28,495 nt of DNA from Gnetum montanum (taxonomy: Eukaryota > Streptophyta > Gnetopsida > Gnetales > Gnetaceae), in NCBI GenBank assembly GCA_015680685.1, contig MNCI01009664.1, positions 206,188 through 234,682 of the forward strand. The letters are read 5' to 3'. The position numbers were made by a program, and so were the translations under genes. Below the pieces are notes generated by a model that made no database searches, was not told the origin of the DNA, and saw only the letters and a program-made list of their open reading frames with translations. Shown here piece after piece: positions 1 to 8,470 of this stretch (the stretch's first letter is position 1; each line of letters begins with the position of its first letter).

Positions 1-282
1 CAAAGAAAAGAATACGAACAGTCCCCAACAGGTCAGTTACAAGAAACCATTCATTATCCTTTATTCCACCTACAAATAGGAAGAACTTTAGAAAGAAAGA
101 AAAGAATACGAATAGTCCCCAAGAAGTCAGTTACAANTCATGATCCATTGCTCAAAGAGAGAGAGAGAGAGAGAGAGAACTTTAAAAAGAAAGAAAGAAA
201 TATGAATAGTCCCCAAGAAATCAGTTACAAGAAACCATTCATTATCCCTTATTCCACCTACAAATAGGAAGAGGAGAGGAAA
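1..282. repeat. Three-copy tandem repeat, period 94 bp
   Basis: The anchor AGTCCCCAA recurs at 20, 114 and 208, exactly 94 bp apart. Each copy continues with a TCAGTTACAA block; copies 1 and 3 go on to ACCATTCATTATCC and CCACCTACAAATAGG. Copy 2 has lost that part and carries a GA microsatellite instead. The CTACAAATA motif is TATA-like, so the array may be the upstream part of an LTR or another promoter, reading plus. The left edge cuts the array, so copy number is a minimum. Confidence 0.8.
155..179. repeat. GA dinucleotide microsatellite
   Basis: An uninterrupted run of about 11 AG units lies inside the middle copy of the 94-bp array. An ambiguous base (n) is at 137 just before it. A short AC run follows at about 328-341. 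Confidence 0.9.
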
Positions 283-595
283 AAAGGAGGGGACACAGAC
301 ACAAGGCAAAAGTAGCTTTGCAGAACACACACACACACAAAAAGAAGGATACATCAACAAGAAGTGTGGCTGCGAAGGGAGAGAAGACTGTTGTTGCTAC
401 AAGAGATAGCAAAGAGGAAGAAAACAAGTGCAGCATAGCAATCCAATATTCGGATAATTCCTCCTAGTAAGCAAGATATCTAAGCAAGGAGGTAAAATGA
501 TCCATCTTTGTTATGTTTGATAATGGCTAGCAAGGGCTGATTTTCTCACACTTTTCTCTTCTTGCTTGTTTAACCACCTTTGTAATGCTTGTATG

Positions 596-921
596 AAAAT
601 ATCAAGATTGTTGTTGTAAGCTGAGACTTATATTTTTTTTGACCTTTCTGCCCAACCATTGCACTCTCATGCCTGAAAGAGTGGGATGAGAGTTGTTTTC
701 ATAACGATTCAGAAACACCCATAATGATTTGGGGCATTTATGGCAAAGGATTGCCAAGGAAAATATCAAGATTGTTGTTGTAAGCTTGGACTTATTTCTT
801 TTGGATCTCTCCGCCCGTCCTCTGCACTCTTAGAGCTTGAAAGAGTGGGATGAGAGTTGTTTCTGTAATGATTCAGAAACACCCATAATGATTTAGGGCA
901 TTTTTGGCAAAGGATTGCCAA
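596..921. repeat. Direct tandem duplication, period 164 bp
   Basis: The block beginning AAAATATCAAGATTGTTGTT at 596 recurs at 760. Further matching blocks are GAAAGAGTGGGATGAGAGTT, ATTCAGAAACACCCATAATG and GGCAAAGGATTGCCAA, in the same order and spacing. The two units differ by scattered substitutions and small indels, so the duplication is old but clear. It is not related to the 94-bp array upstream. Confidence 0.88.
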
Positions 922-1639
922 CAGGGGCTATGGATCCCTGATGTGAGGATTGGTACCGCCGGCAGAAAGCAAGAGTACTGTTGGGCCCATCGATAATTGC
1001 GAATTGTTGAATTCTTGGATTTTGGTTGATAAACCCTCCCCTTTTGAATGCATAAATCTTGGATCTGAATCTTGAATTATACTTATTTTCTTCTTACACT
1101 TTCTCAAGTTTGATTTTAATATCTTTCTATAAGTTGATGGAGTGGGGGAAAACATAGGATGTTAATTTATGGTTGAGATCTGTCTATTCTATGCTATTGA
1201 ACATATGAATTTCTTGATTAAATGATTACTAGTAAAATGGTTACAAGAGTTAAATTCAGATCTTGTTTTTGTGTGTGGCTGGAAATTATAAAATATTATT
1301 ATGTGATTGAACAATTATGAGATTATTATTTTATCTGCTTATGTGGTCATTTCTTTGGTTTTCAAGTGCGCAAATGATCTCGATTAAATATTGCTTTTTA
1401 GGTTGAATGATAAAAAGCTTTTATCCTTTTAATCTAATTCATCTTGCATAGATATTTTACTATGACTATTTCTTTATAAAATTATCTCTTAATTCTTAGA
1501 TTAATATTGATCGACTTGTTTCAAAGCTAGATCTAGGCATTATTGATCTCATTTTAATTTTAAAGGTTAATGCTAGTTCGATTGTTGTAGAAAGAAAGCC
1601 ACCTAGGCATTTCTTCTTTCAACTTTCTTCTTTTTAGGG
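922..1639. other. AT-rich stretch without a recognised feature
   Basis: It starts with a short GC-richer segment (about 930-1000) and then becomes AT-rich. Open frames are short and show no family similarity. It may be the untranslated leader of the decayed element at 1640-3371, but no primer-binding site was recognised. Confidence 0.4.
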
Positions 1640-3371
1640 GGCTTTGGGTGCTAGCTCTTGCTCCCTACGAGTGGGTGTTACACCCTCCACAGGTGGTTTC
1701 CCAAGTAGAAGCTACATGGAAAGAGATTGAAGTAGCGATGGGTTGTCACGCCGACGTATGAGCCTGACTGTGCAGCATTCCAAGAAGATGAAGAGCTATG
1801 GTAGCTGGTGGTGCAGTGCGGTTGGAGTGACGCCCTACAATGGCTAGTCGATGACCCAACTGGCACAAGGACCGAACCTACTTTAGGGGCATAGAGGTCA
1901 TCATCACTAAGTCCTCAATTGCAAAGTGTCTGGAGGCCCAAGCCAATGGCAAAATCATTCTGCCCTCCACACGCGGGCTACAGGATGTCGAAATTTTCTT
2001 CAATGGGTTGGTGCCATGCACGCAAAGCAGACAAGTGTCCAAATCCTCTCTACCTCAGATCTGGGCTTGAGCGACGGATCTTGTGGACTGATTTTTTGTA
2101 CAGTTTGGCAACAAGTCAAAACTCCAAGGCATCCACTTTGCTTTCCTCAAATGCCTTAAATTGGGAGTTAGGGTTAACCTGCCCAAGTTTTTTTTGGTGG
2201 CTCTGCAACAGCAGAGGCAAGGCTGCCACTCCGAGCTCATCTTGGCCCTGTGGTGGGGGGTAGCGGTGGGAGGCAACATCCTTCAGGGTTGGGGATTGTG
2301 CCCCCCCCCCTTGGGGGGCTCCCCGTCTAACCCATCCCTTCCGGCCGGCCCGGAGAGTTTGAGGACCCAACTCGTGGTGACATATACTAGGAGAAGACGT
2401 AGCCGTAGGGGACGGAGGACCCCAAACCCCATGGCGTTGCTGGAGATGTCACCGCCCGAAACGTCGGGGCACAACGAAAGAAGGGACGAAGTGCTACAGC
2501 AAGCGACTTTGGAGGCCGTGGCCACAGCACGTGAAGCTGAGCACCGAGAGTGGGAAGCAAAGTGGGAAGAAGCCCTTGCACAAGCACGGATCAAAATGGA
2601 AACCTATTTCCACGAAAGGGAATAGAGATAATAAGGCAGCAAGCCCTGCTAGTGGATGCGGCCTGAGCTCATTTGGTGGACAAGCTCCGGGCCCAAGTGC
2701 GAGACAAGCTGATCCAGGAGGAAACTACTCAAAGAGAGCGTGAGGCAGCTAAGCAAGCTCAGCAGGAGGAGGAGGAATAGAGATAGCACCAACTAGACCA
2801 GGTGCATGATCAAAGTGCACGCTAGTGGCTTAGGGCTAGATGATGTCCATACATCATCCTCGGCATCAATTATGATTGCACGTGGGGGGGAGCTCCGACG
2901 CCACATCTGCCGGACCTCGGCACGTTTCAACCTGGACAGGGGGACGTCAACAGAGGATCGAAACTATTGTGAATCGGCCATGCAAGGACTCCAACAGCCA
3001 CCAGCTTTGTGGACACAGAGCTTTATTGCAACACGTTGGACATTCTCCATGCCTTCGAACGTCCACACTACACCTATCATAGGCTGTCGATGAGCCTGTA
3101 GCGGGACCATTTTTCTGCCCCACCCCCTGGGGTGGCCGTGGGCCCTATGTTTCTTTCAAGAAGTGATGCGGTGTTGTTTTGCTTGCGCCCACCCCCCTCC
3201 CCCATCTTTTATGATCTTGCGCTTTTGACGTGAGCGGCTGGTGCATGATTGTGCACAATAAATTGAGGCTTAAAAACCTTCCGCCTGGGCCAATGTTGTT
3301 GACCCACATTTTGTAATATCTTGTATTTTATTTTCAATAATTTAATCCCGAACATTTCCTCAAAAAAAAAA
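1640..3371 (+). mobile_element. GC-rich decayed retroelement or retroposed transcript with A-run at 3' end
   Basis: Base composition rises sharply over this block compared with both flanks. It carries a broken gag-like reading frame (about 1912-2780), then further coding-like sequence to about 3110. It ends in an AT-rich 3' tail with TTTTCAATAATTTAATCC and an A-run at 3362-3371, as expected for a polyadenylated RNA copied into DNA. No flanking target duplication or LTR pair was found, so element class is open: a LINE-mobilised transcript, or part of a non-autonomous LTR element. Confidence 0.5.
1912..2780 (+). pseudogene. Broken gag-like protein gene with coiled-coil C-terminal half
   Basis: One plus-strand frame runs from about 1912 with stops at about 2068 and 2092, then stays open to a stop at 2623-2625. 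A shifted frame continues from about 2631, with a stop at 2664-2666, to 2778-2780. The first part (VNLPKFFLVALQQQRQG region, about 2170-2220) resembles the globular domain of plant retrotransposon gag or plant-transposon proteins only loosely. The second part has an Arg-rich stretch (TRRRRSRRGRR, about 2386-2418) and long Ala/Glu/Arg/Gln-rich sequence typical of a coiled coil, continuing after the frameshift (REREAAKQAQQEEEE). No protease or polymerase follows. It is dead as a gene. I do not recognise the exact family. Confidence 0.45.
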
Positions 3372-4284
3372 TGGTTCTGCTTTATCTTGAATCACTACAA
3401 TCACTCTCTTGAATACCATCAATATGCAACATCTCCTATGGGATTACCGTCTTAAACCTCTTATCCTCCATGACATCGTCAATATTCTCATACTTCCCTC
3501 CACCATACATCACCACCACCAACACATGAAGGATTGGCACCACAACATCAATGGAAGAATGCCACTTGTGCTATGAACATAAATGTAAATGATAATACTA
3601 GTAGATCTCAACCAGTCTGGAAAACATCCTTTCTTTAGGACAATTTCCACACATAAGCACAAAACTTATAGACCTATTGGCTCATCAAAACCAGCACAAG
3701 GCCAGCCAGGTGCAACACCCTTCCTCACCAAAATAATGTCTTTCAATCCTACGCAAGGGCCAACACCTATCATTGTGGAGAGAAAGGCAATTCCATGTAT
3801 CACTAATAATGATAAAGGGTGTAGTTGTGGGCTGAAAGTTCAAAATATTAACACAATCCCTATATCAAACTACAACAGATGTGAAAATAAGTGTGTGCAC
3901 AAGAGAGAGTAGGGGCCACCAAACCAAAAGACACCAAATGGCCAACAACTGAGAACTTTCAATTTTCCAACAAATGCATAGAACAATTTGAACCAGTTAT
4001 TGATTCCCATTTTAAGAAAATGACCCCAATTAAGAACTTACAAAAGTAAATACTAAACCACAATCATACACCAACAAAAAGAGGAACTAAGGACTTAGAT
4101 GATAAAAATTCAGTTACCATCATAATTATATGGGATGATAATAGAAAAACTAAATCACTAAGGATGGTAAGTATGAAACCTCAAGTGTATGATCCAAGGG
4201 AACTAGGGTGCATTTTCCAAACACTGGCCCATGAGTTTAGTTGTGGAGGAGATGCTTTATCTTGATTTAGGAATTAATGAGTGC

Positions 4285-4535
4285 TTTTAAATTTTTCGTC
4301 TTACAATTCTTTTTAATTTCTAATTTCTTGATATACCTTTTCACATTTCTTAATACACTTTTCCATTCTTTTATACTTTTCAATTTCTTAATAATTTCTT
4401 AATCCTTTAATATTTTTCTATTCTTTGATGATTTTTCATTCTTTTAACATTTTTCATTTTTTTCATCTTTTTCCATTCTTACTATCTTTTTCATCTTTTT
4501 CATACTCTCTATTTTCATTTTCTTTGTACATATTT
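4285..4535. repeat. 250-bp low-complexity pyrimidine tract
   Basis: The plus strand is almost only T and C with interspersed A, built from loose variants of TTTTTCATTC and TTTCTTAAT. It looks like a decayed minisatellite. On the GCR1 sense strand it is an A/G-rich tract. Confidence 0.75.
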
Positions 4536-4883
4536 TTGATTGTTCAATAGGGTGAAGATTTCTCTATGTTATCAAGTCATAAGGGACTAATTATTTGTAC
4601 AATGAGATGACAACATTTATCCACCCATTCCATTAATAAGAGGCTCTTACCATGGCCATAATGATATTCTTTCCATTATAAAACTAAGAATAGACTTGTG
4701 ATCATTATGCTTGGACCAAAAAGTGAAGAACCCAATGGGAATGAAAAGGATATGACATCAAGGGGATTTATGGATTCTCTTGAAAAACTGCTGTGAGTTC
4801 TATCTTGTTGCATAGGCTATATTATATTCTTATAGATCTAACGACAAATGCAAGCAATAAGTGCTACCTTACCATATCACTAG

Positions 4884-5012
4884 AAAGACATGTTACACAT
4901 GCTTAAAGGTAGTTCTCTAGTAAGGTTAACACAATTAAAAATAACATAAATGCACAAGAATAAATTTCTGGGGTCCCACTAAAAAGACATGTTACCCATG
5001 CCTGAAGGTAGA
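4884..5012. repeat. Imperfect direct repeat pair, 99 bp apart
   Basis: AAAGACATGTTACACATGC at 4884 and AAAGACATGTTACCCATGC at 4983 are near-identical and both continue with a variant of TTAAAGGTAG / CTGAAGGTAG. Function is unknown; it may be the remains of a tandem array. Confidence 0.7.
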
Positions 5013-5489
5013 CGACTTCTCAAAAATCTAAAAAATCATAAAAAGTGCAATGAATAAACTCCTCCCTTGGACAATACACCAAATGGTACTACTCCTTGCA
5101 ACAGTGGCAGTCTTATGGTTGTAACTCTTAGAGATGAAACAATTCAATGTCACTAGAAAGTGGTTTCAACTTGGTTTGAATCTTGGAAAGAAGGGCTAAT
5201 GATTACTTTAACCATTAATAACACACAAGGATTCATTATGCCTGTGGTAAGATACCTCACATCCCAAGTTAAGCAATCCTTTCTCTAGTTCATCTTACCT
5301 CACTGTATATTTAATCATAACTTATGGTTTTGTATAGTATAACGTTATTTTCCCAATCTGGCGATACTAACACGTGTGTTTTGCTAGACAAGTATGTCTT
5401 ACATTCAACTCCTTGAATGCCTAAGGACACTTTTAGGTGTGGTTATACAAAGGCACTAAGGGTTGGAGGCTACTTTGGGGAGAACCACC

Positions 5490-6308
5490 TGAAATATGAA
5501 CTACATCGAGCCACTCCAAATTTTGTTTTTGTTTTGTCATGTAACTACAGCCTATAAATACAACACTTGGGCACACAAATCCGCATAAGTTTCCTTCCGT
5601 CCTTAGGTAGATTCTTGTAGTTTCGTTTTGTAATTTTAGCGATAGAGAATGAATGCCCATAGTGTGGTGTCGAGTAGTTGTATGGAATCTTTATTCGAGT
5701 GAAGTGTACTTGGGCACAGTTCATGTTCGAAAATAAAGATCGAGATTGCTTTTCGTCATTGCAGCATCCACTTAGTTTTATTGTTTTACTTAGCATAGTT
5801 TTTACTATTTTCTTAGTTTAATTATTTACATTTCTAAGTACTTTACTTTCGTGTTCATTAGGAAAGCGAAATAAGCATTTAAGTATAATCGTTTGGTAAT
5901 CCCAGTAGTGTTATTGTTTGGTTTGCTTAGTAGCATAACGCTTGGTAACCCAATAACGGTTACATGAGCCCAAGACGTGTACGATAAGCTAGGCCCAGAT
6001 GCTCATCGCTCTAAGCTAGAGTAGATTTACCTTATCATCATTACTTAGACTTAGGACTAAATTTCATTCCCAATTATGTTTATCACGAGGAGTACTCAAG
6101 GCCTAACAACATCAATTATCATATGACTCACTTTGGACTAAACCATACGTGACGATGCTACCTCTAGTCCAAGTGGGAAGATAGCGTCTTGCAAGCAATG
6201 CTTAACAATCCAGATGCCACAACTAGTCCCATCAACAAAATTTAACCGAATCATGTGTGAACATTTATGATTCATATGGTTGGGCATAGGGGTACCTACC
6301 ACTCATTA
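5490..6308 (+). mobile_element. Isolated Ty3/gypsy-type LTR (solo LTR or remnant)
   Basis: It shares ordered blocks with the LTR at 27468-28098: a TATA box (CTATAAATA at 5552-5560), TTATTCGAGTG, AATAAAG at 5732-5738 followed by ATCGAGATT, CATTGCAGCATCCACTTAG, GGTAACCCA, CAGATGCTC, and an exact 18-mer AGATGCCACAACTAGTCC at 6212-6229 that lies 79 bp from the LTR end in both copies. It ends GGGGTACC..CCACTCATTA. No primer-binding site follows, so it is a solo LTR or a 3' LTR. It carries about 180 bp extra (about 6005-6190) relative to the other copy. The left boundary is uncertain because U3 sequences differ. Confidence 0.78.
5553..5559 (+). promoter_or_regulatory. TATA box of the isolated LTR
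   Basis: TATAAAT lies 179 bp before the LTR's AATAAAG signal, against 184 bp in the related LTR at 27532. If active it would drive plus-strand RNA, antisense to GCR1. Confidence 0.55.
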
Positions 6309-6444
6309 GACATACAAAAGGGCTGCAAATTGAATAGCAAAGTCTCTAATTTAGAAAATAAAAAATTGATAGCCAAAGCAGTTAAAACCAGTCCTCTTTC
6401 TAAATTTTGATTTCCAAATTAGATTAAATTCATATAAGGGACCA

Positions 6445-6607
6445 TAATTTGGAGTGATGGCAAGGTGATTGTTTCTCAAGTTGGAAGACCTAGGTTCAAG
6501 CCTGGGCGCAACCACTCAAAAGAGGTTAGGCTTTCGCTCATGCCCTAAACCTTTCAAGACCCACTTTAGCAAGATGACTATTGAGCCTTTGGGTGATAAT
6601 CCTTTTT
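6445..6607 (+). mobile_element. SINE-like sequence with tRNA-derived head (first)
   Basis: TGATGGCAAGGTG at 6455-6467 resembles a pol III box A, and GGTTCAAGCC at 6493-6502 is a good box B, about 30 bp apart as in tRNAs. The segment that follows ends in a short T-run. This is the layout of plant tRNA-derived SINEs. No target duplication was found; boundaries are estimates. Confidence 0.5.
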
Positions 6608-6621
6608 ATGATCCTATTAAA

Positions 6622-6740
6622 TTCAACGAGGTGTTAGTCTAGTGATAAGACTCTTGATTTGGAAGCTCCAACCATAAGTTCAATTCTGATAGGCAATGCT
6701 GAGTTATAAAGCTCTGATTGAACTATATATCTTGAGGTGT
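6622..6740 (+). mobile_element. SINE-like sequence with tRNA-derived head (second)
   Basis: TTAGTCTAGTGATAAGACTC (6634-6653) matches the box A region seen in many plant SINE heads, and AGTTCAATTC at 6677-6686 is a box B-like element. It lies about 180 bp after the first head, in the same orientation, and close to the donor of the 57-bp GCR1 exon. The two may form one dimeric unit or be nested insertions. Confidence 0.5.
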
Positions 6741-6809
6741 ACCTATATTTCAATTATTTCAGGTTCCAATAAGTTCATTTAAGAAGGAATTAATTATAAC
6801 TTAATTTAC

Positions 6810-6866
6810 CTTCATATCAGCTCTTGCATCAACTTGATTTTGTCGGTCATACATGCCAGCAGCCAT
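6810..6866 (-). CDS. GCR1: GCR1 exon encoding part of the third intracellular loop
   Basis: The exon is a 57-bp micro-exon, 19 codons, phase 0 at both ends. The acceptor is TTTGGCAG and the donor GTAAAT. The peptide reads MAAGMYDRQNQVDARADMK and aligns with Arabidopsis GCR1 MAVGMSDRVDQFDNRAELK immediately after TM5; the first Met is internal, not a start. In the family the next residues are VLNRWGYYPL at the start of TM6; I could not find these anywhere between this exon and position 1, so the next intron exceeds 6.8 kb. A SINE-like sequence ends within about 100 bp of the donor. Assignment rests on its position, phase and similarity together, since 19 codons alone would be weak. Confidence 0.9.
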
Positions 6867-7523
6867 CTGCCAAAAAAATTGCAGTCCATTACTCATTAAA
6901 AGAATAATGACCCATATTCTGTAACCAAATTGTCACATATAAAAACTTCATTCTGATAACATGATTAGTTTTGAATTTGATTCCTAAAGATGTTCTGTGT
7001 CTATTTTTCTGGACATTTTTCAAATAAAGAGTATCTAATGGCATCGAGATGTTTACATACAAAAAGGGTTTCAACAAGACAATTGTTGCTTCCTTAATAA
7101 AATTATTATAATTTTTTAAAAAGAAAAGGACGCAAATTTCTGTCCAGATTCATTTAAATTTCCAAATATAAGATAATGACTAATTGATTTTTCCCAAAAA
7201 AAAAAGAAAAAAAAAAGGTTAGCATGGTATCGATTTAGCCTTATCAACAGAAAGAAATACTAATCTTAGCATGCTGTAAATGATGATCTAATCATACAAG
7301 GTCCAGGGCATCACATTATATGAATTGACTTGTAAGTTAGAAAAATAAACATTATTGTTTTGGGCAACTTGCTATGCAGGAAAATATAAATAACTTAAAC
7401 ACAGCTCAGAATAGATAGAGAAGAGTGGAAAATTAAAATTGAAAGTAACTTTATAAAATTTGATGCTTCGATTTAATAAAATAAAGAGAACGTATATTTG
7501 TATAACTAGAAGTCTTGACATAC
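6867..7523 (-). other. Short GCR1 intron between the TM5 and loop exons
   Basis: This 657-bp GT-AG intron is the only compact one in the window. It is AT-rich, with an A-run at about 7195-7216 on the plus strand that gives a T-rich tract on the sense strand of the gene. I see no mobile element in it. Confidence 0.8.
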
Positions 7524-7625
7524 ACGAGTGGCATTATTAAGCATGCGAACAACTTGAAAGTAGGTAAACCCATTGAACAAAATTGCTCCCCATAAAGGAG
7601 TATAAAATGTAACGAATCGAAGAAC
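7524..7625 (-). CDS. GCR1: GCR1 exon encoding TM5
   Basis: The exon is 102 bp, 34 whole codons, phase 0 at both ends. The acceptor is CTTTTCAG and the donor GTATGT. The peptide begins VLRFVTFYTPLWGAILF, continues NGFTYFQVVRMLNNATR, and corresponds to the GCR1 TM5 segment (TFYAPLWGAILYNGFTYFQVIRML in Arabidopsis, from memory, is the family signature). It is too short to be found as a long open frame and was found by reading the minus strand between splice sites. A decayed copia fragment begins only about 220 bp upstream of its acceptor in the intron. No damage is visible in the exon. Confidence 0.93.
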
Positions 7626-7845
7626 CTGAAAAGGGTTGTGAAAAAAAAAAACTCATTAGCAAATCTGTGAGCATGTACATTTATCAGTAAGCAACCATAT
7701 TGAATCTAAAATAACTACATATGCAAATTTAACTAGAACCATGCATCTATACAATAGGGATGAACACCTAGTTAACGATATCATTGTTTCAGATAATATC
7801 AGTGACAAACAAAGAAAACATAAATTGGTAATCAATTAAATAAAA

Positions 7846-8470
7846 TTGATGATGAATATGTCAATATTATCAGTGATGTATCTCGAGTTGGAGGTTCAAG
7901 GAACAAGATTATTCATACCGTATGATTTATTGGTTCTACATGTTCATAGCATATTATGGGGAAATAAAGAAATTCTAAAATTTATTAGGTCATATGTAAC
8001 AAGAGAAGCCACAACACCAACAGGTAGTATTTGCAAATATAAAGGCATTGGAGACGTTAATACAATGACTAATAGTGTTTCAGTTAAAATCAAGAATGTC
8101 TATTATGCACCAAACATTAAGAGACAATCTAATTATCCATAGCTGAGTTGGTAAGATCTAGAAAATGTTCTATTCTATAACGACAAGGATAGAAAGTTCC
8201 ACCATAATATTATAAATTAGAAAGAGACGTCATTACTTGCTGTTCAGATTAAATACAAGAACGGAAGCAGTAGTCTCTGTACCGCATAACAAGAAACTAG
8301 AAGAGTTATGGCATGCAAGGTACAAACACTTCAATGTGCACAAGTTCCTTTGCTGGGGTCTGCTGCTAAGCTGGGATAATGGAAAAGTACAAAGTTCGTG
8401 CTGTTGAAGGTTTTTCCGTAGTCTCAATGCTCTTGGGCTCCCCATCAATGTTAACAATAGTGTGCAATTC
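7846..8470 (+). pseudogene. Decayed Ty1/copia pol fragment (protease to pre-integrase region)
   Basis: The plus strand, read across frameshifts, shows copia polyprotein landmarks in order. First is a protease-like segment with YKGIGDVNT and KIKNVYYAPNIKRQ (about 8035-8125), equivalent to the G-x-G-x and V-L-Y-V-P motifs. Then, in another frame, LSIAELVRSRKCSIL (about 8130-8176), equivalent to the L-L-S-I-x-Q-L motif. Then the GAG-pre-integrase signature KKLEELWHARYKHFNVHKF (8290-8346). Several stops and shifts separate them, and no integrase core, reverse transcriptase or LTRs are visible. It lies in a GCR1 intron about 220 bp from the TM5 exon, antisense to the gene. Confidence 0.7.

Larger units (their letters stand above)
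3372..5489. other. AT-rich intronic DNA, no gene recognised
   Basis: One 107-codon plus-strand frame (3589-3912) shows no family motif and no coding-like composition. The rest has only short frames. The pyrimidine tract and the repeat pair within are listed separately. No GCR1 TM6 or tail exon could be found here on the minus strand. Confidence 0.5.

Noticed and set aside
596-921. CRISPR-like array
   Set aside because: Only two long units, no short repeats with unique spacers, and the context is a plant intron.
928-990. Primer-binding site at TGGTACCGCC near 950
   Set aside because: It does not match the 3' end of a plant tRNA that I can recall, so an LTR end at this place is not supported.
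3589-3912. 107-codon plus-strand open frame
   Set aside because: No domain, low complexity in places, and no coding-like composition compared with its flanks.
4630-4660. Minus-strand exon ending ATGGCCATG with a GTAAG donor
   Set aside because: The encoded residues do not match the GCR1 TM6 or tail region and no matching acceptor was found.
6455-6510. A functional tRNA gene
   Set aside because: Box A and B are recognisable but acceptor and anticodon stems do not pair; a SINE head fits better.
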